The position numbers and the translations under genes are program-made. DNA of 64,000 nt from Bacteroidales bacterium (GTDB lineage: Bacteria; Bacteroidota; Bacteroidia; Bacteroidales; UBA10428). Below are positions 32,087 through 42,886 of the stretch, one piece after another (the stretch's first letter is position 1; every line of letters starts with the position of its first letter). The stretch covers positions 62,001-126,000 of the forward strand of contig JAFGIP010000114.1 in the NCBI GenBank assembly GCA_016929525.1, given 5' to 3'. Under the pieces are notes generated by a model. The model did no database searches. It saw only the letters and a list, made by a program, of their open reading frames with translations, and was not told the DNA's origin.

Positions 32087-33418
32087 ATGAAGAAGTTTAT
32101 AGAGACAGTCAAAAATATTTTTAAAATTGAAGATCTTAGAGCTAGAATTCTTTACACTCTTGGAATTCTGCTAATATACCGTTTAGGTTCGAAGGTAGTT
32201 TTGCCTGGTGTAAACCCTAATGAACTTGCAGAATTACAAGATAAAGCTTCTCAGGGAGTCCTTGGAATTCTTGACATGTTCTCGGGAGGTGCTTTTTCTT
32301 CAGCATCAATTTTTGCTCTGGGGATCATGCCTTATATTTCGGCTTCAATTATCATTCAGTTATTAGGTATAGCCGTGCCATACTTTCAGCGTTTACAGCG
32401 TGAAGGAGAAAGTGGCCGTAGAAAAATTAATCAGATTACCAGATATCTGACAGTTATTATACTTATTTTCCAGGCTCCTACATACCTGACTCAAATCCCT
32501 GAATCTGCAAGGGTATTACCAGGTATGTTTTTCACTATTTCATCCATTATTATTCTTACAACGGGCACCATGTTCGTGATGTGGCTTGGAGAAAGGATTA
32601 CCGACAAAGGTATCGGGAATGGAATATCCCTTATAATCATGATCGGGATTATTGCCAGGATGCCGTTTGCATTAAGTGGTGAGTTTTATGCCCGTATGGA
32701 AAAATCCGGAGGCGGATTGGTAGCATTCCTTGTTGAAATTGTATTTCTGTTCCTGGTATTTGTAATAAGTATTTTACTTGTTCAGGGAACAAGAAGGATT
32801 CCAGTGCAATATGCAAAAAGAATTGTCGGAAACAAGCAGTATGGTGGTGTAAGGCAGTATATTCCTTTAAAAGTTAATTCAGCTGGTGTGATGCCTATCA
32901 TATTCGCACAGGCAATTATGTTTTTACCTCTGACATTTGCACGATATGGTGGTGAAGGCGGCGGAATGTCGGCATTTGTTGCTGCTTTTGCTAACTTTAC
33001 AGGCTTTTGGTACAACTTTGTTTTCGGACTTATGATAGTTGCATTTACTTATTTCTATACTGCAATTACTATAAATCCACAACGTATGGCTGAAGATATC
33101 AGGAAAAACGGAGGATTTATTCCGGGTGTTAAACCCGGGAAGAAAACGGTAGAATTCCTGGATAATATCTTATCTAGAATAACTTTACCCGGTTCTATTT
33201 TTCTTGCTTTTGTAGCAATCATGCCTGCATTTGCAATGTTAGCCGGGGTTACGCAGAGCTTTGCTCAGTTTTATGGTGGAACATCACTCCTTATTTTAGT
33301 AGGAGTTGTTCTGGATACACTCCAACAAATAGAAAGTCACCTTCTTATGAGACATTATGACGGATTAATGAAATCGGGAAGAGTGAAAGGAAGAGTTGGC
33401 AGCGTTGCTTCAGTATAG
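32087..33418 (+). CDS. secY: Preprotein translocase subunit SecY
   Basis: GGAFSSASIFALGIMPYISASIIIQLL; 10-TM protein; RKNGGFIPGVKPG. Confidence 0.98.
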   Translation: MKKFIETVKNIFKIEDLRARILYTLGILLIYRLGSKVVLPGVNPNELAELQDKASQGVLGILDMFSGGAFSSASIFALGIMPYISASIIIQLLGIAVPYFQRLQREGESGRRKINQITRYLTVIILIFQAPTYLTQIPESARVLPGMFFTISSIIILTTGTMFVMWLGERITDKGIGNGISLIIMIGIIARMPFALSGEFYARMEKSGGGLVAFLVEIVFLFLVFVISILLVQGTRRIPVQYAKRIVGNKQYGGVRQYIPLKVNSAGVMPIIFAQAIMFLPLTFARYGGEGGGMSAFVAAFANFTGFWYNFVFGLMIVAFTYFYTAITINPQRMAEDIRKNGGFIPGVKPGKKTVEFLDNILSRITLPGSIFLAFVAIMPAFAMLAGVTQSFAQFYGGTSLLILVGVVLDTLQQIESHLLMRHYDGLMKSGRVKGRVGSVASV

Positions 33419-33442
33419 GAAGCAATTAAATAATGTTCTTTG

Positions 33443-34213
33443 ATGATTAATATACGAACGGCTGAAGAGATAGAATTATTAAGGAAAAGTAATTTGCTTG
33501 TCTCTGAAACGCTCGCAGAAGTTGCAAAACGCATCGCCCCGGGAGTAACAACTGGTGAATTGGATAAGATAGCTGAAGAGTTTATTAACGATAATGATGC
33601 AAAACCTGGGTTCCTTGGTTATAATGGATATCCTAAAACATTATGCACATCGGTTAATGAACAGGTAGTTCACGGTATTCCTTCTGGTATTGTTTTAAAA
33701 GAAGGCGATATTATTTCAATAGACTGCGGTGTTTTACTGAACGGTTATTATGGCGATACAGCCTATACATTTGCCGTAGGTGAAATAGATGAGAATAAAA
33801 AGAGATTACTTAAGATTACCAAAGAATCACTTTTTCTGGGAATTGAAAAAGCGATAGAAGGTAATCGAACGGGTGATATCGGGTATGCCGTTCAAGAATA
33901 TTGCGAAGTAAATGGCTATTCTGTAGTTCGGGAGCTTGTAGGTCACGGATTGGGTACTAACCTGCACGAGCCGCCGGAAGTCCCAAATTACGGAAGAAGA
34001 GGAAGAGGTCCAAAACTAAAGGCGGGAATGGTGATTTGCATAGAACCAATGATCAACATGGGCAGAAAAGAAATCATTCAGGAAGCCGACGGATGGACCA
34101 TAAGAACTGCCGACAGGAAAGCATCAGCACATTTTGAATTGGCAGTGGCAATACAGAAGGATAAAGCAGACATTTTGTCGACATTTAAATATATTGAAGA
34201 ATTATTAAATTAA
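33443..34213 (+). CDS. map: Methionine aminopeptidase type I
   Basis: [60 protein letters not shown] at 33443. Confidence 0.97.
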   Translation: MINIRTAEEIELLRKSNLLVSETLAEVAKRIAPGVTTGELDKIAEEFINDNDAKPGFLGYNGYPKTLCTSVNEQVVHGIPSGIVLKEGDIISIDCGVLLNGYYGDTAYTFAVGEIDENKKRLLKITKESLFLGIEKAIEGNRTGDIGYAVQEYCEVNGYSVVRELVGHGLGTNLHEPPEVPNYGRRGRGPKLKAGMVICIEPMINMGRKEIIQEADGWTIRTADRKASAHFELAVAIQKDKADILSTFKYIEELLN

Positions 34214-34221
34214 TTAATTAT

Positions 34222-34440
34222 ATGGCTAAACAAGCTTCTATAGAACAAGATGGTTTAATTAAAGAAGCTTTATCGAATGCAATGTTCAGGGTAGAGCTGG
34301 AAAACGGGCATATTATAACAGCCCATATTTCAGGGAAAATGAGAATGCATTATATTAAAATTCTGCCTGGAGACAAAGTAAAAGTAGAAATGTCACCATA
34401 TGATTTAACAAAAGGAAGAATTACTTACAGGTATAAATAA
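34222..34440 (+). CDS. infA: Translation initiation factor IF-1
   Basis: [53 protein letters not shown]. Confidence 0.98.
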   Translation: MAKQASIEQDGLIKEALSNAMFRVELENGHIITAHISGKMRMHYIKILPGDKVKVEMSPYDLTKGRITYRYK

Positions 34441-34448
34441 GATAAAAG

Positions 34449-34565
34449 ATGAAAATCAGAGCTTCATTAAAAAAACGATCGGCAGACGATAAAATCGTAA
34501 AAAGAAAAGGACGCTTGTATGTAATCAATAAAAAGAATCCTAAGAACAAACAGCGTCAGGGATAA
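34449..34565 (+). CDS. rpmJ: 50S ribosomal protein L36 (missing from the ORF track)
   Basis: Translates as [38 protein letters not shown] (38 aa), in the conserved infA-rpmJ-rpsM position. Confidence 0.97.
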   Translation: MKIRASLKKRSADDKIVKRKGRLYVINKKNPKNKQRQG

Positions 34566-34593
34566 TTGTTAGAAAATTTAAAAAAGAATAAAT

Positions 34594-34971
34594 ATGGCTA
34601 GAATAGTTGGTGTCGACCTTCCTAAGAATAAAAGAGGTGAAATAGGACTCACCTATATCTTTGGTGTTGGAAGAAGCAGTGCCCAAAAAATTCTTGATGA
34701 AGCAGGCATTGACTACGATATCAAGGTACAGGACTGGAGCGACGATCAGATTACAAAAATCCGTCAGATCGTAAATGAAAAATACAAAGTTGAAGGAGAA
34801 CTTCGTTCCACTGTTCAGCTTAACATTAAGCGATTGATGGACATTGGTTGTTACAGGGGTATTCGACATCGTATCGGTTTACCGGTAAGAGGTCAGAGTA
34901 CAAAGAATAATGCCCGAACCAGAAAGGGTCGGAAAAAGACAGTTGCGAATAAAAAGAAAGCTACCAAATAA
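34594..34971 (+). CDS. rpsM: 30S ribosomal protein S13
   Basis: [34 protein letters not shown]...[25 protein letters not shown]. Confidence 0.98.
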   Translation: MARIVGVDLPKNKRGEIGLTYIFGVGRSSAQKILDEAGIDYDIKVQDWSDDQITKIRQIVNEKYKVEGELRSTVQLNIKRLMDIGCYRGIRHRIGLPVRGQSTKNNARTRKGRKKTVANKKKATK

Positions 34972-34983
34972 TATTTATATAAG

Positions 34984-35373
34984 ATGGCGAAGAAAACAGG
35001 TACATCAAGAAGAAAAGTTGTTAAGGTTGATCCGGTTGGTCAAGCACATATTCATGCATCTTTCAATAATATCATCATTTCACTGACCAATGCACAAGGA
35101 CAGGTTATCTCCTGGTCTTCTGCCGGTAAGATGGGTTTTAAAGGATCAAAAAAGAATACTCCTTATGCTGCACAAATGGCTGCCCAGGATTGTTCGAAAG
35201 CTGCATATGATGCCGGATTACGTAAAGTGAAAGTTTTTGTAAAAGGACCTGGTTCAGGAAGAGAATCAGCAATTCGTACCATCCATACAAATGGTATTGA
35301 GGTAACCGAGATTGTGGACGTAACTCCAATGCCACATAACGGATGTCGTCCTGCAAAACGCAGAAGAGTATAA
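34984..35373 (+). CDS. rpsK: 30S ribosomal protein S11
   Basis: [44 protein letters not shown]. Confidence 0.98.
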   Translation: MAKKTGTSRRKVVKVDPVGQAHIHASFNNIIISLTNAQGQVISWSSAGKMGFKGSKKNTPYAAQMAAQDCSKAAYDAGLRKVKVFVKGPGSGRESAIRTIHTNGIEVTEIVDVTPMPHNGCRPAKRRRV

Positions 35374-35408
35374 AAGCATTGATAAATAAAATAAACATAA
35401 AAGAATAA

Positions 35409-36014
35409 ATGGCAAGATATACAGGACCTAGAACCAAGATAGCCAGAAAATTCGGAGATGCTATTTTCGGAGCAGATAAAAGCTTTGAACGAAAGAATTA
35501 TCCTCCCGGATTTCATGGAGCCAATAAGAAGAGAAGAAAAACTTCAGAATATGGGCTTCAGCTTAAAGAAAAGCAGAAAGCTAAATATACCTACGGGGTC
35601 TTAGAAAAGCAGTTTGCTAATATGTTTGATAAAGCTTCCAGAAGCAAAGGTGTAACCGGAGAGGTATTATTACAGCTTTTGGAATCAAGACTGGACAATG
35701 TTGTCTACCGCTTAGGAATTGCTCCTAGTCGTGCAGCAGCTCGCCAGTTAGTATCACACAGGCATATTACTGTAAACGGTAATGTCGTGAATGTTCCTTC
35801 GTATACATTACGTACCGGAGATTTAGTTGGAGTTCGCGAAAAATCAAAAGCACTTGAAGCTATTACTGAATCGCTTGAATCAAGACATTCATCTTATTCC
35901 TGGCTTGAATGGGATGGTTCACAGATGGCGGGGAAATTTATGAATTGTCCTGAAAGGGAAGAAATTCCTGAAAATATTAAAGAACAACTTATTGTTGAGT
36001 TGTACTCTAAATAG
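35409..36014 (+). CDS. rpsD: 30S ribosomal protein S4
   Basis: [16 protein letters not shown]...[33 protein letters not shown]. Confidence 0.98.
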   Translation: MARYTGPRTKIARKFGDAIFGADKSFERKNYPPGFHGANKKRRKTSEYGLQLKEKQKAKYTYGVLEKQFANMFDKASRSKGVTGEVLLQLLESRLDNVVYRLGIAPSRAAARQLVSHRHITVNGNVVNVPSYTLRTGDLVGVREKSKALEAITESLESRHSSYSWLEWDGSQMAGKFMNCPEREEIPENIKEQLIVELYSK

Positions 36015-36041
36015 TCGAAATCATTTAATAATATATATTTT

Positions 36042-37034
36042 ATGGCAATTCTAGCATTCCAGAAACCGGATAAAGTCATTATGATTGAATCGGATGATTA
36101 CTTTGGAAAATTTGAGTTTCGTCCGCTTGAACCGGGATATGGTATAACTGTGGGTAATGCCCTGAGAAGAATTCTCTTATCATCGCTCGAAGGTTATGCA
36201 ATTACCACTATCAAAATAGAAGGTGTTGAACATGAATTTTCTTCAATAACAGGTGTTATTGAAGATGTGACCGATATTATTTTAAATATTAAACAGATTC
36301 GGTTTAAGAAACTTATCGAGGATGTCGATCACGAAAAGATTGTTGTATCCATTTCAGGTCAGGAAGTCTTTAAAGCCGGAGATCTGAACAGGTATTTAAG
36401 TGGCTTTGAAGTATTAAATCCTGAATTGGAAATATGTCACATGGAACCTTCAGTTGAGTTACAGTTGGAGCTCAATATATCCAAAGGTCGTGGATATATA
36501 CCGGCAGAGGAAAACAAGCCACTCGATGCAGAATTCGGACTTATTCCTGTTGATGCCATTTTCACACCAATCAAGAATGTGAAATATGTTATTGAGAATT
36601 ATCGTGTTGAACAAAAAACCGATTATGAAAAGTTATTGCTCGATATCCAGACCGATGGTTCTATTCATCCGAAGGAAGCATTAAAGGAAGCAGCGAAAAT
36701 TCTTATTTATCATTTCATGTTATTCTCTGACGAGAAAATTACACTTGATACTGACAAACAGGCTTCAAATGAAGAATTTGATGAAGAAGTACTTCATATG
36801 CGCCAGCTTCTGAAAACAAAACTTGTTGACCTTGATCTTTCAGTGAGAGCTTTGAACTGCCTTAAAGCTGCTGAAGTTGAGACTCTTGGCGACCTGGTAA
36901 AATTCAATAAGAATGATCTGTTGAAATTCAGAAATTTTGGTAAAAAGTCGCTTACTGAGCTGGATGAATTGCTTGAAGGAATGAACCTGAATTTTGGTAT
37001 GGATATTACAAAATATAAACTTGATAAAGACTAA
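36042..37034 (+). CDS. rpoA: DNA-directed RNA polymerase subunit alpha
   Basis: [38 protein letters not shown]; alpha-[26 protein letters not shown]. Confidence 0.98.
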   Translation: MAILAFQKPDKVIMIESDDYFGKFEFRPLEPGYGITVGNALRRILLSSLEGYAITTIKIEGVEHEFSSITGVIEDVTDIILNIKQIRFKKLIEDVDHEKIVVSISGQEVFKAGDLNRYLSGFEVLNPELEICHMEPSVELQLELNISKGRGYIPAEENKPLDAEFGLIPVDAIFTPIKNVKYVIENYRVEQKTDYEKLLLDIQTDGSIHPKEALKEAAKILIYHFMLFSDEKITLDTDKQASNEEFDEEVLHMRQLLKTKLVDLDLSVRALNCLKAAEVETLGDLVKFNKNDLLKFRNFGKKSLTELDELLEGMNLNFGMDITKYKLDKD

Positions 37035-37072
37035 ACTATAAGGGGAAATTTTCCCGGAAAAGAGAAATACAG

Positions 37073-37876
37073 ATGCGACACAGAAAGAGTTTTAATCACC
37101 TTGGAAGAACAGCCAGTCACAGAAAGGCAATGTTGGCAAATATGGCTTCGTCGCTTATTATTCATAAGCGAATTGAAACCACTACTGCTAAAGCTAAAGC
37201 GCTAAGAATGTACGTAGAACCACTAATAACCAAATCGAAAGAAGATTCTACACACTCGCGCAGGGTAGTTTTTAGCTATCTTCAAAATAAAGAGGCTGTA
37301 ACAGAATTATTCAGAGATGTATCTCCTAAAATTATTGACAGGCAAGGTGGATATACCAGGATATTAAAAACAGGTACCAGACTTGGCGATAATGCCGATA
37401 TGTGTATAATAGAACTTGTAGATTACAACGAAAACCTGCTGAAAGTAAAAGCAGATTCCCAGGAAAAAGCAGGACGCCGCAGAAGAAGAGGTGGAAAGAA
37501 AAAAGCTGAAGGTGTAACTGAACAAGTAATTCCACAGGCAGAAACTGAAGCTGAGACCGGAACTGAAACCACAGAAGAAATACAAACAGAAGAAGCCGTT
37601 GCATCTGAAGCAAAGTCTGTTGACACTGAAGAGGTACCACAGGAAGATGTGGAATCAGAAGAAGAACCTGTGAAGGAAGTTACAGAAGAAATTGAAGCCA
37701 TTGAAGAAGTTCCTGAAGAAAAGGTTGAAATGCCCGAAGTTGAATTGAAAGTACAGGAAGAAGCCAAAACTGAAGAAACAGAAGTTGAAGAAAAGGCAGA
37801 AGATAAAGTTGATGAGGTGAAAGCACAAGAGGAAGGGCAGGATAAGGAACAAAAAAGTTCAGAAGATAAAGAATAA
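37073..37876 (+). CDS. rplQ: 50S ribosomal protein L17 with long acidic C-terminal extension
   Basis: [29 protein letters not shown] core followed by about 125 aa of Glu/Val/Thr-rich tail. Confidence 0.95.
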   Translation: MRHRKSFNHLGRTASHRKAMLANMASSLIIHKRIETTTAKAKALRMYVEPLITKSKEDSTHSRRVVFSYLQNKEAVTELFRDVSPKIIDRQGGYTRILKTGTRLGDNADMCIIELVDYNENLLKVKADSQEKAGRRRRRGGKKKAEGVTEQVIPQAETEAETGTETTEEIQTEEAVASEAKSVDTEEVPQEDVESEEEPVKEVTEEIEAIEEVPEEKVEMPEVELKVQEEAKTEETEVEEKAEDKVDEVKAQEEGQDKEQKSSEDKE

Positions 37877-37911
37877 TAGCAGTTTTGTTAATTAACTTTA
37901 TGGCATAGAGT

Positions 37912-37947
37912 AGGGATGGAAGCCTCGCAGGCATCAGTCCCTTTTTT
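37912..37947 (+). terminator. Rho-independent terminator of the r-protein superoperon
   Basis: AGGGA-tggaa-GCCT-cgc-AGGC-atcag-TCCCT followed by a T tract. Confidence 0.8.
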
Positions 37948-37961
37948 AATGAAATTTATGA

Positions 37962-39278
<1,317 letters not shown>

Positions 39279-39306
39279 TATTACAGTTCTACTCTAGTAT
39301 ATATAA

Positions 39307-39338
39307 AACCGATTCCAATCAATGGGATCGGTTTTTTT
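39307..39338 (+). terminator. Rho-independent terminator after eno
   Basis: AACCGATTCC-aatcaat-GGGATCGGTT hairpin running into a T tract. Confidence 0.8.
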
Positions 39339-39539
39339 AGCATTTATTGCTTGTTTATCTGATATTTAATTAAGTTTCATTAAAATCATTATTTTTGAAT
39401 CGGGTCTGTTAATACATAATTTGTGGAATAGACCCTTACTTTCGGAAAAACAAATCAGGATCAGACTGGCGGGATATTATCGTAAACGCCAGTGGTGTAT
39501 GTTTTATTAATTAAAGAATACTTAATTACAATTAGAATT

Positions 39540-41309
39540 ATGAAAGGAATTATTACAGGCGTTGCATTGATTTGTATTTCTTTTACGGTATTCCCGCAAA
39601 CCAAAAGTACCAAGAAAGGTATTGCTTATGGATATCATTATGAAGAAGATTTTGAAGCAATTCAGTCAGGAATTTCATGGTGGTACAACTGGTATGTTAC
39701 TCCTGATGCCGAAGTAGCTGATGTATTTGAAAGCTATGATATTGATTTTGTACCTATGATTTGGAACGGTTACGCCGATACTGCTGCGCTAAGAGATTTT
39801 CTTGAGGTGCACCCAGGTGTTAAGTACATTCTTGGATTTAATGAACCTAATTTTACAGCTCAGGCTAATATGACTCCTGCTCAGGCTGCTGAAAAATGGC
39901 CTGTGATTGAAGCTCTGGCCGATGATTTCGATTTGGAAATTGTTGGACCTGCTCTTAATTATTGTGGGGGCTGTGTTGATATTCCCGGTACTGATGAAGA
40001 CAGTGATCCGATTGTATATCTCGATGCATTCTTTGATGCATGCCCTGATTGCAGGGTTGATCATCTGGCTGTTCACTGGTATGCCTGTGATGCAGGTTCT
40101 TTAAGCTGGTTTGTGGGGTTATTTAAAAAGTACAATAAACCTATCTGGGTTACCGAATTTGCATGTTGGGAAAACAATCCAACTCTCGAAGATCAGAAAG
40201 GCTATTTATTTGGGGCACTTGATTACCTGGAATCGGACACAAGCGTATTTCGTTACTCATGGTTTACAGGTGACAGAACAGGTGGTCCGCCATATATTGA
40301 CATTTACGGTCCGGATCCTGGTGAACTTACTGAACTGGGCGAATTATATGTGAATTTCAATCCCGTTCACGATACTAATATTTACACGCCAATACCGGCA
40401 AGAATTGAGGCAGAGAATTACTCACTGATGTACGATATTGCACTGGAGGGTACTCAGGATTTCGATGGGTCTGCAAATGTTGGCTGGATCGATGCAGGTG
40501 ACTGGCTGCAATTTAATATCGATGTACCTGAAGATAATGACTATTATATTTATTTGAGATTAGCAAGTGTTTCATCTACAACAGTTGAAATTCGTGAGGA
40601 GGATATGGTTCTGGCAACTTACAATATACCAGGTTCAGGTGGTTATCAAAAATGGGAAACATATGTACAACAGGTTCATCTGACTGCCGGATATCATAAG
40701 ATTAAAGTCTATGCTGTACAAGCCAATTTTAATATAAACTGGATAACTTTTACTATCGAGGAAGATACAGCTCCTACCGTTTTTGCAGGAGAGGACTTTG
40801 AATTAACGTTATCTGAAGAAGATAACCAGTTTATCCTTGTATGCACAAGCAACGACGCAGACGGAGACAGCTTGCGCATTAGATGGTCGAAGGTTGGCGG
40901 TCCTGCTGCATATACTTTAGATCAGGCTGATAACGATACGGCTGTTGTTACCATATCTGCCGATGGAGCCTATTTGTTTAAAGCAGAAGTTTCGGATAGT
41001 ATTTATGTGGCTTCAGATAATGTAAGATTTACAGTTTCGGGTTTTACTTCACTGAATTCATTAAACGTTATTGACATGCATTTGTTCCCAAACCCGGTCA
41101 GTGATAATTTATACATTGAAAGCGATAATGTTTTTTTATCTGCCGTTATAACAATATGCGATTTTACAGGAAAAGAATTGATTTCGCAAAATGTACAACC
41201 TGGAAAGAAATTGACTGAAATTGATTGCAGCAGGTTAAGCCCGGGTATATATATGGTTAAGATTGTAAATCAAAACAAAAGCAGAATTTACGGCATAGTA
41301 AAACAGTGA
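39540..41309 (+). CDS. Secreted glycoside hydrolase (Asl1-like/GH128-type) + CBM6-like + Ig/PKD-like + T9SS C-terminal sorting domain
   Basis: Signal peptide from ATG 39540; YILGFNEPNFTAQANMTP, HLAVHWYACD and PIWVTEFACW (Asl1-like catalytic motifs); RIEAENYS...GWIDAGDWLQFNIDVP (CBM6); LFPNPVSDNLYIES...LSPGIYMVKI (type A CTD). Confidence 0.82.
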   Translation: MKGIITGVALICISFTVFPQTKSTKKGIAYGYHYEEDFEAIQSGISWWYNWYVTPDAEVADVFESYDIDFVPMIWNGYADTAALRDFLEVHPGVKYILGFNEPNFTAQANMTPAQAAEKWPVIEALADDFDLEIVGPALNYCGGCVDIPGTDEDSDPIVYLDAFFDACPDCRVDHLAVHWYACDAGSLSWFVGLFKKYNKPIWVTEFACWENNPTLEDQKGYLFGALDYLESDTSVFRYSWFTGDRTGGPPYIDIYGPDPGELTELGELYVNFNPVHDTNIYTPIPARIEAENYSLMYDIALEGTQDFDGSANVGWIDAGDWLQFNIDVPEDNDYYIYLRLASVSSTTVEIREEDMVLATYNIPGSGGYQKWETYVQQVHLTAGYHKIKVYAVQANFNINWITFTIEEDTAPTVFAGEDFELTLSEEDNQFILVCTSNDADGDSLRIRWSKVGGPAAYTLDQADNDTAVVTISADGAYLFKAEVSDSIYVASDNVRFTVSGFTSLNSLNVIDMHLFPNPVSDNLYIESDNVFLSAVITICDFTGKELISQNVQPGKKLTEIDCSRLSPGIYMVKIVNQNKSRIYGIVKQ

Positions 41310-41464
41310 CTGGTCTTATTGCATAAATAATAGCGATTAAATTTAATTATAGGTTAGATTTACTGTAACACAGTTTTAAACTGAAATTTTAAAATCTCCT
41401 GCTTTTAAATAAACAACAAAGTTAAAAACGGGTTATATAATTAACATTTACTTATTAATGGGTT

Positions 41465-42790
41465 ATGTCAGGATTAAAAGATAAACTTGCTGAAAAGATT
41501 GAATTGTGGAGACCTAGAATAAAAAGTCTTGTTGAGGATTATGGAGATATAGTTATTGATAAGGTAACCGTAAGTCAGGTGATTGGAGGAATGCGTGGAA
41601 TAAAAAGCCTGATTACCGATATTTCATATCTCGACCCTAAAGAAGGTATTCGTTACAGAGGTTATACTTTACAGGAAGTATTCAGGAAACTTCCTAAACC
41701 CGGTGGTGCCGAAATACCTTACGTTGAAGGGTTGGTATATTTGTTACTTACAGGAGATATTCCAAATGATGAGGAAGTCGCGGATGTATTTGACGAGTTT
41801 AAAAAAAGAAGAATTCTTCCGCGTTATGTCTGTGAGGTTATTGATGCATTCCCTGCAAAGAGCCATCCGATGGTGATATTCTCAACAGCGATTCTTACAA
41901 TGGCCAGGGAATCATTCTTTAACAGAAAATATAATGCAGGTATCCCAAAGAATGACTTCTGGGAACCTACATATGAAGATGCTTTGAACCTTTTGGCAAA
42001 ACTACCCTCAATAGCAGCATATATTTATACCAAACTATACCGGAAAGGACAGAAACCTGTTCCGTCCAGCCCCGATATGGATTTCGGAGGGAACTTCGCT
42101 TATATGATGGGTATCGATAAACCCTATGATGATGTTTCAAGGTTACACTTTATTATTCATGCCGACCACGAAAGTGGCAATGTTAGCGCACACACCGGAC
42201 ATTTGGTGGCAAGTTCCCTGTCTGATATTTATCTTTCGATATCTGCAACGATAAATGCACTTGCCGGACCTTTACACGGACTGGCTAATCAGGAAGTACT
42301 CAGGTGGCTTCATGAGCTTAGAGAAAAAATGGGAAATGAAATGCCTACCGATGATGAAATGAAACAGTTTGTCTGGGATACGCTGAATTCAGGACAGGTG
42401 ATTCCGGGATTTGGTCATGCAGTGCTTCGAAAAACCGATCCCAGATATACCGTACAACGGGAATTTAGTCTGAAGCACCTTTCTGAAGATCCGATTTTTA
42501 AATATGTCGATAAATTATACAAAATTGTACCCCCGATATTGAAAGAACATGGTAAGGCAAAAAACCCCTGGCCTAATGTCGATGCGCAGTCGGGAGTTAT
42601 CCAGTGGCATTACGGGGTCAAGGAATATGAATTCTATACAGTATTATTTGGTATTGGCAGATCTATTGGCGTTACAGCTAACATAATCTGGGACAGGGCA
42701 CTCGGATATCCTTTGGAACGCCCTAAGTCGTTAACAACTTCTATGCTTGAACAGATGGTAAGTACTATTAATAGTCCGGAAAACAAATGA
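41465..42790 (+). CDS. gltA: Citrate synthase (mitochondrial-like type)
   Basis: HADHESGNVSAHTGHLVASSLSDIYLS, GPLHGLANQEVL, GFGHAVLRKTDPRYTVQREF, KNPWPNVDAQSG. Confidence 0.95.
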   Translation: MSGLKDKLAEKIELWRPRIKSLVEDYGDIVIDKVTVSQVIGGMRGIKSLITDISYLDPKEGIRYRGYTLQEVFRKLPKPGGAEIPYVEGLVYLLLTGDIPNDEEVADVFDEFKKRRILPRYVCEVIDAFPAKSHPMVIFSTAILTMARESFFNRKYNAGIPKNDFWEPTYEDALNLLAKLPSIAAYIYTKLYRKGQKPVPSSPDMDFGGNFAYMMGIDKPYDDVSRLHFIIHADHESGNVSAHTGHLVASSLSDIYLSISATINALAGPLHGLANQEVLRWLHELREKMGNEMPTDDEMKQFVWDTLNSGQVIPGFGHAVLRKTDPRYTVQREFSLKHLSEDPIFKYVDKLYKIVPPILKEHGKAKNPWPNVDAQSGVIQWHYGVKEYEFYTVLFGIGRSIGVTANIIWDRALGYPLERPKSLTTSMLEQMVSTINSPENK

Positions 42791-42886
42791 TTTAATTCCG
42801 GGAAATCATCTTAATCTTCTCACTATCATTGTTTCTTATTTATTAGTTGACTAATTTTAGTAAGCATAGCTCACATAAGTCAGTTT

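Noticed and set aside
37332-37934. Cluster of overlapping minus-strand ORFs opposite rplQ
   Set aside because: They are Phe/Leu/Ser-rich antisense translations of the Glu-rich, stop-poor L17 tail, a compositional artefact.
42831-42862. Promoter-like TTG-N20-TAATTTTA upstream of the propeller/SpoIIE gene
   Set aside because: One mismatch to the -7 element in very AT-rich DNA; too weak to list as a feature without TSS data.
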